A stretch of DNA of 64,000 bases from Rhynchospora pubera (lineage: Eukaryota > Streptophyta > Magnoliopsida > Poales > Cyperaceae). The notes beneath the pieces are model-generated. The model was given only the letters and a program-made list of their open reading frames with translations, was not told the origin of the DNA and did not search any database. Location: assembly GCA_028095005.1 (NCBI GenBank), contig CM051459.1, positions 259,580,229 to 259,644,228 on the forward strand, given 5' to 3'. The stretch's first letter is position 1. Each line of letters starts with the position of its first letter. Position numbers and translations under genes: made by a program. Below, one piece after another: positions 1 through 9,512 of the stretch.

Positions 1-1720
1 ACGTGTTAGAACTGAAAACGAGATTCATTTTTGGGCTCTTTTTGATCCAGCCCATAATGTTTAGTTGGGCTCCGTGTATATGCTATGCTTTCTTTTTTTT
101 TATTTTTTTCTTTTGGGAATGAATGAAGAATTGAAGATATTGTTCTTCTATCTGTGGACTGTGGTGTGTGTTGTGTAGCAATTTTTGAGGAAAGATGCCT
201 ACGGGCCATTTAAAAAAATAAAATAAAAAGTTGAGGAAAGAGAAAAACGAGGGCGATGTTTCATTAAGATACAGAAGCATGTGCATTCTGTTATGTCATT
301 TTTGAAGTTCTACATGTGTTGTTGTCATATTCAGTTCTATTTTTTTTTTTTGGGTTTATTATTACTATTTTCAACAACGTTCAAATCTCACAAATATCAA
401 CCAAAATTAATATAGATATATATAGAGAGAGAGTTTGGTTATGTTGAGATACATCACACAAAAAGGCTTTCGTGATCTAGTTCAAAATGACTGATCAAAA
501 CCGTCTAATATGATCTCCCTATGTTGATCAAATTTTATAATTTTTTTCAAAATTTTTAATTTTTTTTAAATTATAGAAAATCGTGAATGCAATTAGTTCT
601 GAACCATTAAAAAATAATATTTTTTAAAATTTCAAAAAATATTTATAAATTTGGAAAAATGTAAAATTTAGTATGTATGGAGATTTAATAGGAAAATCAT
701 ATTGCACGGTTTAAATCAATCATTTTGAATTAGATCCAAAAATTTTGATCGCGATTTACAAAGAATTTTTTATAATGCATCTCACCAAAGTCTACATACG
801 TGCGTACGTACATACATAAATCAAGCCCAGATACGCCAACAAATTTTTTTAAATAGACTGAGAAGATGAAATGTCCATACTACTTTTTTTTTCCCAATGA
901 TAAGCACTGGACAAGACAACTGTAGTCAAAATCACGTGTGCAATGACATAGAGCACTGTAATAATTTACTGACACGAATTAAATGGACCATCAAAACCTC
1001 TATGCCCACTTGATGTCATGAGAAATTAAATGCCTGAGCTTTAATTCCTCAATGGTTAAGCAGACATTGACTAGACACATAAACCCACCCATATAGTAAA
1101 CTAGTAAGTACATCAAAAAGCCAAGTGTATTAAATGCAACATCTTATTTCATCCACAAATTAAAATGGGCGTGACGAAAGACTAGTTAAAACTCCCTTGA
1201 CTGCCCAATTTTCAAATTGTAAAAATTGCGCCTTTACAAGCAATCTTTCCCCTCCTCACAACACTACGCATCAAATAAACGAATTTTCATAACCCCCCTT
1301 TTGGAGTTACAAACCGTCAATTGGTTTTAATTTTTAAACATGACATTGAGAAAACCTGTTGCGGCCTTTCTATTGGTAGAATTATTCACCACATATATTA
1401 TTATGATTACAATCAAATCACTTTCATTTCAAGTATTGCAATCATGGTTTCTTCTCAGTCCCAATTCAATCCCATCGTCATCTGCCAGATAACTCAGCAA
1501 CGTGTCAACGATCAACAGAAAAAGAGAAAGAACAAAAACAAAACAATTGTAAAAAAATCAATATGATTTTGAGAAAATAACCGAAACAAAAGTCGCCATA
1601 TTTACCCTCACAACTATCCACACCACTCTATACTGACTTTACAAATTGAAAAATTGAAAAAAAAAAGTAAATATAACTACCTTTCTCATAAATGGAAAAA
1701 AAAAAAAAACTGATCGAAGT
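1..1720. other. Intergenic region, left edge
   Basis: No gene can be supported here. The first 210 bases contain three TGGGCT-type motifs (around 36-41, in reverse near 54-59, and around 65-70). Such motifs are common in plant promoters of growth-related genes, so a gene may start just outside the left edge. The rest is AT-rich and holds one palindromic MITE, listed separately. Short open frames here have no recognisable domains. Confidence 0.5.
444..786. repeat. Palindromic MITE-like element
   Basis: The two ends are inverted copies of each other. The left end reads TTGAGATACATCACA and the right end, in reverse complement, reads GGTGAGATGCATTATA. The similarity continues inward over roughly 100 bases per arm, including an AAAATGAYTGATYNAAACCG block and an AATATGAT block. 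There is no coding capacity. I could not define a clean target-site duplication, so the exact ends are approximate. Confidence 0.55.
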
Positions 1721-2164
1721 TCAACACCCATGGTTTCTTGTGGAAGCACTTAGATTGTGATGGACATTGCATTGGGCAGAATAGAAATCATTCCTCTCAA
1801 TGAGGGATTGGAAAGCGTGATCACTGAGAGGCGAATCAGGCGCCAAATATTGGGGTCGAGAACAACATGGAGGCAACAAAACAGAACTGATTTGAGATCT
1901 CGAACCCGAACTCGATCGAACCGAATCATTCAAACCACCCTCAGTACTGTTACTGTTCTTCTTATTTTTCTCTCTCTTCCTCCTCTTAGAAGCAATAACA
2001 AGCTTAGAGAATCCACGGCGGAGCGATCTCTTCTGGCCACTACTGGTTTCCGTTGATCGGATTGGAATTGTCCGATTCGCGTCTTCCTCTTCATCTTCTT
2101 CGTTCCTTCTCTCCTCCTCCTCCTCGGTGCATGGCACGATTTCATCTCCATTTGTACTACGCAT
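1721..2164 (-). CDS. Small unrecognised protein, 147 aa
   Basis: This is an uninterrupted frame starting at the ATG whose first base is 2164. I do not recognise the product. It has an acidic Glu-rich stretch near residues 14-28, a basic block (SKRRKREKNKK) near 59-69 that could act as a nuclear localisation signal, Ser-rich sequence and a Cys pair in LLPPCCSRP. Support for a real gene is indirect: a pyrimidine-rich leader, including the CT microsatellite at 2219-2246 read on this strand, lies directly upstream, as is usual at plant transcription starts. Other frames over the same bases are also open for 86-99 codons, so coding status is uncertain. Confidence 0.35.
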   Translation of the reverse strand: MRSTNGDEIVPCTEEEEERRNEEDEEEDANRTIPIRSTETSSGQKRSLRRGFSKLVIASKRRKREKNKKNSNSTEGGLNDSVRSSSGSRSQISSVLLPPCCSRPQYLAPDSPLSDHAFQSLIERNDFYSAQCNVHHNLSASTRNHGC

Positions 2165-2215
2165 ATACAATCTTCACCAATCGACTTCACGCTTGAGAGA
2201 GATGGAGAGATATAG

Positions 2216-2218
<3 letters not shown>

Positions 2219-2246
<28 letters not shown>
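2219..2246. repeat. GA/CT microsatellite
   Basis: An uninterrupted (GA)n tract on the plus strand, within a longer GA-rich block at about 2193-2250. Read on the minus strand it is a CT-rich leader directly upstream of the small ORF at 1721-2164. Confidence 0.8.
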
Positions 2247-2250
<4 letters not shown>

Positions 2251-4006
2251 GGATTTAATTTAATTTGGAGGCATCTGCGCAATTCGATTCGATTATTTAT
2301 GCGAATTAAATAATAGCCTTGGTTACTTTACTATTATAATATCAATTTCGAATTGCTTTTAGTTGTATATAATTTTATATTAGGAAGAAGAAGTCGTGGT
2401 GGATATAAATGGTTTCGCTAAATGCCACGTGGACCGCGTCTCTTCGGACGGAAAAAGGAAAAATAAAATTGATACTCGTCAATTACAAGTCGCAAGTTGT
2501 CGCAACGCGCAAGGCGCAAGGCGCAAGTTACACCATTAGTCCATTACTAGTTTCTGACGTTTCTTTCCTCCATTAGTTTAGTACTGGAGAGCTTTCTGCC
2601 ATTTTTGGTGGTTTTGCAATTATGCCCATGAGGTTTCCAAAAGTGGTTATTCCATAACCTCAATGCGTTAGTGCTATCCGCTCTGATGACAGATAATATA
2701 TGATATAATCTTTTTTTTTTGAATAAAAACAACCGTAGAAAGATGTATCATTTAAAGAGCATATCCATCCTAAAAATGTAGAATTATGTTTTTCTTCTCT
2801 ATTAGTAATTTAAATACTAGTCATCGATCAAGCTTATAATATCTCTATCGTTACATTAATTTAATATCATTTATGATTGAATACTTGTAATTTCAATTTT
2901 TACATCTTTGCAATAGTCAATTGCCAATTACTTGTAAACTGGCGTGACACTCTTACTAGTAGACAGATTGTTAAATTTTGACACTTGTGTTTACATCCCT
3001 GCAATTTACAATTGTTTTGCAAGTAGGATGGAGATGCTCTAAATCTGATGGCTTAACTAGACGATAAATTAGTACCTAAAAAAATTATTTAACCGTTTAA
3101 TTTTTTCATTGAATGATTTACACTTCGGATTCTACTAAAATATAATCATATAATCAATAATAAAAGAGTACATGTGTGAACCCAAAAATCGACCATTTTG
3201 GCCTCTACAAATGTTCAAAATTACAATTTCCTCTTTTGCCCTCTGTTTGGAATTAATATATGCCGCTTGATTAATTTTTTCTGAGTTTATAAAATAAATT
3301 ATGCATGTAAGAATATAGAAAAATAAATTCTTCGTTAGTATTTGTTTCAGAAGTTTATAAAGATTTTATTCAACAATTCTAGCACATAGGCAAAGTACGA
3401 ACTTAAAATTTAAACCCTACAAAAAGTTCTGTAACAAAAAGAAAATACGAAAGTTGCATATTCCTGTACCATATTTTAGTTTTCCAAAAATGATATTTCC
3501 AATAATAACGTATGTATTTTAAATGATCATACGGAGTTGTTTAGAAGCAATTAAGCTTATAGGGTCCGTTTGGATCGCTTAGGAATAAGATAAATAATAT
3601 TATAGTGTGTAACTTTATGAAGAATTTAGATGGTTCGAAACCCGATCGGACGTTTTTTATAGACATTTAATTTAAAAAAGAAATTGGGAGGCTTGACCCC
3701 CCCCTCCAATTTATCTTCAAAAAAAATTTGATTTTCGAACACCAAAATTCAACAATCAAGGATCCAAGCTCCAAGGTCAATTCACCAATTTGGATACCAA
3801 GAAAAATGGTAAGAAGTAAACAGAAAGAAAACACTCCAAAAAAATATAACAAAAGCAACTGGAGAGAAGCCGACCCAGCAACTAAAATTCTCAGCCTGTA
3901 GTATCATCTATTCTATCCCTTTTATCTTATCTATGAACCAAAATGAGAGAGATGATGAAACTCCCTCTCTCTCTATCTCTCTCCATAAACTCACAAATAA
4001 ACTACA
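2247..4006. other. Intergenic region
   Basis: No gene is supported between the small minus-strand ORF and the MPH2-like gene. It contains one MITE (2757-3039) and a run of short overlapping direct repeats of the type GCGCAAG at about 2507-2528. The last 60 bases before 4007 are pyrimidine-rich (CTCTCTCT), which fits the 5' UTR of the following gene. Confidence 0.5.
2757..3039. repeat. MITE with GAGCATCTCC-type inverted ends
   Basis: The left end reads GAGCATATCCATCCTA. The right end in reverse complement reads GAGCATCTCCATCCTA. Both sides are flanked by TAAA. The GAGCATCTCC terminus is a recurrent MITE end in plant genomes. No coding capacity. The class is inferred only from the termini and the short A/T flank, which would suit a PIF/Harbinger-type origin. 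Confidence 0.65.
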
Positions 4007-5251
4007 ATGTCCCTAACAATTCCTAAATTCACCCTTCCATTCTCTTCTCCTGCCAAAAATCTAACATGCATAGCACAACTAACCAATGTACCAGCCAAGA
4101 TTAGCACTACACCTAGTGTAAGTGTAGGGAGGAGGGAGGGGCTTTTTTTTCTGACGGCAGCGGGAGCGGCGATTGCACAGCTATTACCGAGTCCGAGTAA
4201 ATCATTGGCACTTGTGCTCGAGGCCGATGATGATCTTGAATTGCTGGAGAAAGTGAAGAAGGATAGAAAAAAACGGCTTGAGCGCCAAGGTGTCATTAGT
4301 TCCTCGGTTGCCGAGACAGGTCTGACACATGGTTTTTTTTTTTTGGCTAAGAAGATATGTTTGATTTATGTTTTTCCTTGTTCAATTTTTTTCTTAGTTA
4401 ATGGACATCTTAACAGACTATGAGTTGGTGTTAATTTATCAGGTTATTTACAAGAACTGGTGTATAAATTGAGCAAAGTAGGACAGGCTATAGAGAAATC
4501 AGACTTTTCAGCAGCTAGTTCTGTGTTAGGTCAGAATACAAATGCTGATTGGGTGCAAAATGTCAACAAAGCCTTCACAAAGGTTTGATTGTTTTTTCCC
4601 CTTAATTTGGTTGTATGGTTTTAATCTTTTTGTGCGCATGATAAAATAATGAACTGAATTGATTTTACCAGCTAAGCTCCAGTTCAGAAGAGAAAACCGA
4701 GGTGGATGAATTCAATTCCTCCTTAGCCTCCTTATTTACGTCAGGTACATTTGATGCAACTCAAAAGTTTCTCAAATACCTGTTTATTTTTATATTAAGT
4801 TATTAACAATTAAAGGGAATGATTTTTCTTTTTGGAGTAAAAAAGATTACGTCAGATTCTGTCAAGTGCATAGTTTGCTACTTTTTTTACACAGGAAAAC
4901 CGAACTATATTTAAAAAATATATATATATGATATATTTTTCTCTTACGTAAAAAATGATCTAGATTTCGTCAACCTATAATTCATAGTATTTTTTTTTGC
5001 TCAAAATAAAAATTGTATATAATTTATTCTACACATAAAAAAGTAAACTATGTATTGATCAACGTCTAAACGAATTTCTCTAAATAGTACAGTGTGCACT
5101 CAACACTTGAATATCTTTTTCGTTCCTTTTTGCTTTTGCAGTGAGCAAGCAAGATGTAGAGGCCTCAAAAGTGGCATTTGTATCATCAGCAAGCGCATTG
5201 GAAAAGTGGATTGACCTAACTGGATTAAACGCTCGAATAAAAGGTCTCTAA
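4007..5251 (+). CDS. MPH2: Thylakoid lumen 16.5 kDa protein (MPH2-like)
   Basis: Four exons (4007-4319, 4443-4582, 4672-4744, 5142-5251), all with GT-AG introns, encode 211 aa. The product matches the family of Arabidopsis At4g02530, a soluble thylakoid lumen protein known as MPH2 that supports photosystem II repair under strong light. A plastid transit peptide of about 40 residues is followed by a twin-arginine lumen signal (GRREGLFFL, Arg42-Arg43), a hydrophobic Ala-rich stretch and an SLA cleavage-like site near residue 68. The mature part starts with the acidic LEADDD and contains YLQELVYKLSKVGQAIE, FNSSLASL and the C-terminal ALEKWIDLTGL, all family hallmarks. Length is normal for the family. 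The third intron (397 bp) is AT-rich. I choose the first ATG because it opens the transit peptide. Confidence 0.93.
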
Positions 5252-5684
5252 AGTGAGACACTTGGATATTTATCTTTTATTTTTATTTTCTTATTATTTT
5301 TTTTATAGAGGGGAAAGAAAATTTCAGATTGAGATTAATGAGTTACGACTATATTTACTCGTCGCATTTTCTCGGCCTTTCTTCCACACACTACTTCTTT
5401 TCGGTACAAATTAACAGTTTACTTGTAACGCAAGTCCAAGTGGTATTAGAGAATAAAAGAATTTTCCTCGCTTTCCAATGTTTTACATTTTGTTTTTCTA
5501 AAGGGTGCACACTTAATCTCTTGAAAGAGATTTGTGAACTTTCAAGAAGACCACAACACTTCTGATTATTCTCCTAAATTATTGGCTGTATCAATCATGG
5601 CTCTTTAAACTTCATTAGATCAAGTGTCATTTACTCCAACAGACAACAGTCAGCGCATTCACATTATAACCTCAAATTCATCTT

Positions 5685-6078
5685 GAAAAATGCTATAGTC
5701 CGGACAGATGGGGTCTGTCTAATATGATCGTTTTCACGTTTTTAAATTTCAAATAACTAATTCGAACAGTTCAATATGTTTTTCATATTGAAAACTTATA
5801 GGAAATAAAATTTTACATTTATTTCGAATTTTTAATTATTTTTTTGGTATTTTCGAAAATCATTGTTATTGGACGATCCATAATGTTTACATCATGAATT
5901 TTCAAAAATACCAAACAAATAATAAAGAATTTTGAAAAAAGGTAAAAGTTGATTTCTTGTAAGTTTTCAATACGAAAAACATATTGAACGGTTCATTGGT
6001 CATTTGAAATTTAAAAACGTGAAAACGATCATATTGGACGGACTCATCCGTCCAATATATTGGACACTAACATTTCTC
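5685..6078. mobile_element. MULE-type foldback MITE with 9-bp TSD
   Basis: A 394-bp non-coding element with inverted arms. The left end reads GAAAAATGCTATAGTCC and the right end in reverse complement reads GAGAAATGTTAGTGTCC. The arms match again over blocks such as ATATGATCGTTTTCACG and continue almost to the centre. It is flanked by an exact direct repeat ATTCATCTT at 5676-5684 and 6079-6087. A 9-bp duplication is the usual target duplication of Mutator-like elements. Confidence 0.85.
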
Positions 6079-6257
6079 ATTCATCTTTTTAGTAGAAAAT
6101 TTAGATGATTTTGCATGTGTGTTACTACTGTTAATTTGTGTCAAAACTGTAATTTGAGTTTTCCATACACTTGGTTCCAACACCACATTTTCTCAACTTG
6201 TAACACCAATTAAATAACTTCTGTTGGTTCGTCTGACAGCCACTGCCTGACTCTCTA

Positions 6258-6453
6258 AGGCCCTGAACAAAATATCATTTTTTTTTTAACATGGGATTTC
6301 GTTTCATTTCATTTCGTTGGAAAATTCTTGATCAAAATGAATGAACTTGGTGTCATTTGGTTAGAATTCTCATATAATTAGATCCAACAAAATTATGTGA
6401 AATCAATTGAAATGAAATGAAATCCCGCATGAAAAACATTTTGATCAGGGCCT
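6258..6453. mobile_element. MITE, AGGCCCTGA family, copy 1
   Basis: A 196-bp palindromic element that begins AGGCCCTGA and ends TCAGGGCCT, with TA on both sides. It is non-coding. A clearly related copy lies at 62465-62652. The TA flank and small size suggest a Tc1/mariner-like or PIF-like parent, but no transposase is present to settle this. Confidence 0.8.
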
Positions 6454-6601
6454 TAAAGAACTTCTATTGGGCTGAAAAAACGGGTTCTTTTAGTAAAAGA
6501 GCAAGTTAAAAATACCATTTGAGCAGAAGATAATTTTCAGCATACTGAACCAAAAATATGACTAATAAATTGTTTTAAACAAAATGAAGTAATAAGTAAT
6601 T

Positions 6602-8394
6602 CTAAGTTCTGCACTTTTTGCTGAGGCCATGAAAAAACCGGTGTTTTCTTCGCCTTGAATGCTTCTGGTGTAGTCTTGATGTGACATAAGGTAAGAACTC
6701 CAGCTGTATCAATTAAACAATTAACTGTATATCAGTGACAGGTGAAAGAAAAATGGGGAAGGAACAATGATAGAGATTTACACAATTACCAGCTGACAGG
6801 CATGATATAGCAATGTGGTACAAGCAAGTATAACAAATAAACCCTTTTATTCAGCTAAAATGCCAAATACTCAGAGAATGATGATACAAATGAATCATTT
6901 CAATTCAATCTGGTACTAGGATAAAAATAGAGTCACCTCAGTCCATGAAAGTAAGCTAATTGCACAACACTTCATTTAATCAAATTTACACCAAATCATA
7001 TATTGTTCCTTGTATAAGACTTGCGCAGTGCCAATTAGCTTGAGTCAATTATAATATTATACAACACTCAACTAATGCAGTTAATAATAAAGCAAATTAA
7101 TTAAAAGTGATAACACATAATTTCTGGTATACAGTAGCTTCCACAGAACAGAAAAAAGAAGACTCCAGTGTGGTTATTGTTGTGGAGAAGTTACCTTGGA
7201 GTTATTCCGAATGCCATAAGCAGAGAGAAGAGAATTCTCATCAATCAATTTAGCTCCGTCATGAGTCAGGCAATAGTTCGCCCACACATGCCTCCTACCA
7301 GTATACAACCAAAATTCTAGCAGTGAGAAATTTACTATAAACAAATTTTTTTTTTAAAAAAAAATGTGATTTCTGTTGGTACTGGGCCATTTTCTTGCGA
7401 ACATATGGTGAAAAATAATTGAGGATCTGGGTTTCAAAGTTTTCATTTAACACCAACTAGTCTAGGCGTAATTTGTAAAGACTACAATTTTTAAGACAAT
7501 TTTCATTTCTTTAGAGGCAGCACTTATGCCTGATTAGATGTACTTAACAAATGAAAGTATCATCCATTCAACTTTACCTATTACATTACAACAATAAAAT
7601 CAGCCTTCACTCAAATTGCACAAAGTATAACAGATTGCCTTATTTCAAAAGATGCACAAGCCACCCATCCTTACCTCACATTTTGCCTCTCGAATAAGAA
7701 AGGGAGAAAAGAAAAGGTAATTTGGGTAAAATCTATTAAATATGGAAGAGGAATAAGGTATCACTTTGTCATCCTTGTATTTGAAGGGGGAGGCATACAA
7801 TTATTTCTACTATAAAAAATCAAATAGCATACCAAGATATGTGTCGATGGCCCATACTTTCTTGCTCCATCTCATTTACTTTCTTTCTGATGGCTACCTT
7901 TAAATCCCTTACTGTAGCTGAATTCAATACCGCTATCTCTATAAAACAGCCACTCAATAAATATTAAAAGAACAAAAAAGGTAAAGCTGACTTAAAAAAC
8001 CAGTTTAAAGTGTGCCGGTAATTGCTCCATAAACAAATCATCCCTTTTATGAACTGAATTTAATATTGCAATTAACCATTGATGCTATTTTATATCTCAA
8101 TCGAAGAACAAAGCACAATGTAACACATAAAACCCGAACTATAAAAGAAGGAAATGTGTAGGTACCGAAGGAAGTGTTATCCATCTTGAGAATTGACAAT
8201 CTGATTGCGCTGCCGAGTTCTAAGTTGATGAGCACATCGACATCTGAAACGGAGAGAGAGTGCTTGGGTACGTCAGAGAGTATCGGATCTTGCAAGAGAG
8301 TAGAGAGTAGAGACTCCATTCTCTGCCTCGCCTTCTCCCTGTTCACTCCATCGATTTCATGCTTAGACGACGACGAAGAAGAAGAAGTATCCAT
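6602..8394 (-). CDS. SNRNP25: U11/U12 small nuclear ribonucleoprotein 25 kDa protein
   Basis: Four exons on the minus strand (8394-8166, 7938-7833, 7294-7195, 6703-6602) with GT-AG introns give 178 aa. The product is the ubiquitin-fold U11/U12-25K protein of the minor (U12-type) spliceosome. In animals and plants it sits in the U11/U12 di-snRNP, which recognises the 5' splice site and branch point of rare introns. Visible hallmarks are LLSTLLQDPILSDVP near residues 29-43, DVLINLELGSAIRL, the DLKVAIRKKVNE segment of the ubiquitin fold, HRHISWRHVWANYCL, YGIRNNSK and the basic tail with RRRKHRFFHGL. The start is the only ATG before the Ser-rich N-terminus. The upstream region carries TGGGCY motifs, listed separately. 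It is convergent with the MPH2-like gene. Confidence 0.95.
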
Positions 8395-8555
8395 CTCCTC
8401 TCTTCGCTCTTTCCGTCTTTCGCCTACTCCTCCAGAGACCTCAACCCCAGTCGTTCAATTTTTTACACCATGTGAGAACTGGAAAGGAAACGGAGTGCGA
8501 GTTCCGCGAGTGTTGCGACAGAGAGACAACGAGAACCTTGTGTATTGGGTTAAAT

Positions 8556-8581
8556 TTGGGCTAAAATTGGGCTATTGGGCC
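8556..8581 (-). promoter_or_regulatory. Cluster of TGGGCY motifs upstream of SNRNP25
   Basis: Three TTGGGCY motifs occur within 26 bases (8556-8562, 8567-8573, 8575-8581), about 160-190 bases upstream of the SNRNP25 start codon. Site II elements (TGGGCY) are known from promoters of plant housekeeping and growth genes, where TCP factors bind. Here the motif is read on the plus strand. Function is inferred from motif and position only. Confidence 0.5.
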
Positions 8582-9512
8582 TATCTTTGTCTCTTTTAGC
8601 TCTTGAGCTTTCCTGATCTTTTATGTACCGTTTCTCTGGTTAAGAAGTTTTCTTGCGATTGGAAGCTAAGTTCTGCGAGTCCGAGACCTTGTTCGCATCA
8701 TCGCAGAACTTTATTAAGAAAGGCATTTTTGTTAAATAATTACTTTTGCAAATAGGAAAGTTTTGAAAATCTTTTGGGAGGTTGCTTTTAAAACTGCATT
8801 TTTTGTCTTTCTTTTTTAAGCCTTTCTTGTTGATTAAATAATTTACTTTTATTTGTATTCCATTCTAGTTTGCATATCGGTTTGACCATCGTGATATGAA
8901 TTGTCTTTTATAGCTTTTCTCTTTGAAAAGAGCTGTATATTTCATTACATAGATTAAAGGTCATTTAAATAATCAATGTTAACTAATTCATAAAAGGATA
9001 TCGTAAATTTATTAACCCGCACAGTAAACAACAGTGCTTTGTAATATAGCTGTTTCATGAATTTCCATCTCTAAATTGCCATCAGAGTCAACAGTGCATG
9101 CTAACCATAACCTTTAATCGTTCCACTTGTCTTTAAAACTGAAATGGATCCTCATTATAACAGAAGCACCATAAGGCATTTTTCTCATCATCTGATTCAA
9201 TTTTACTCGAACATAGGTGTTTCGTCGAGGGTAACAAGAAATATGTGCGAGATAAAAAAATAAAACACACAAAAAGATAGATACCAAAAATCCTATGAAG
9301 ACACCAATTAAATAAATCAACCTATAATCTTAAAAGCATGCGTACATACCCTAGCAAGACAAAAACTACAGAAAAATAAACAGCTCGAAGTTTTATTCAT
9401 CCATGTGTCGATGGAACTGTTCAAGCAATCAGTACCAGGTAACGCAAAGTGCACTGAGCTAACATCAAAAAGCGCAAATGAAGTATAGTATTTGATGGAA
9501 GAAAAAAAGACC
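8582..9512. other. Intergenic region
   Basis: This stretch lies between the promoter side of SNRNP25 and the 3' end of the PPR gene. It is AT-rich with no recognisable gene. The first part probably belongs to the SNRNP25 promoter and the last part to the PPR 3' UTR. Confidence 0.5.

Larger units (their letters stand above)
5252..6601. other. Intergenic region between convergent genes
   Basis: This is the space between the 3' ends of the MPH2-like gene and the minus-strand U11/U12-25K gene. It holds two MITEs (5685-6078 and 6258-6453) and the 3' UTRs of the flanking genes. No other gene is seen. Confidence 0.6.

Noticed and set aside
3625..3655. GGTTCGAAACC resembling a tRNA B box
   Set aside because: No acceptor stem, A box or cloverleaf can be formed around it.
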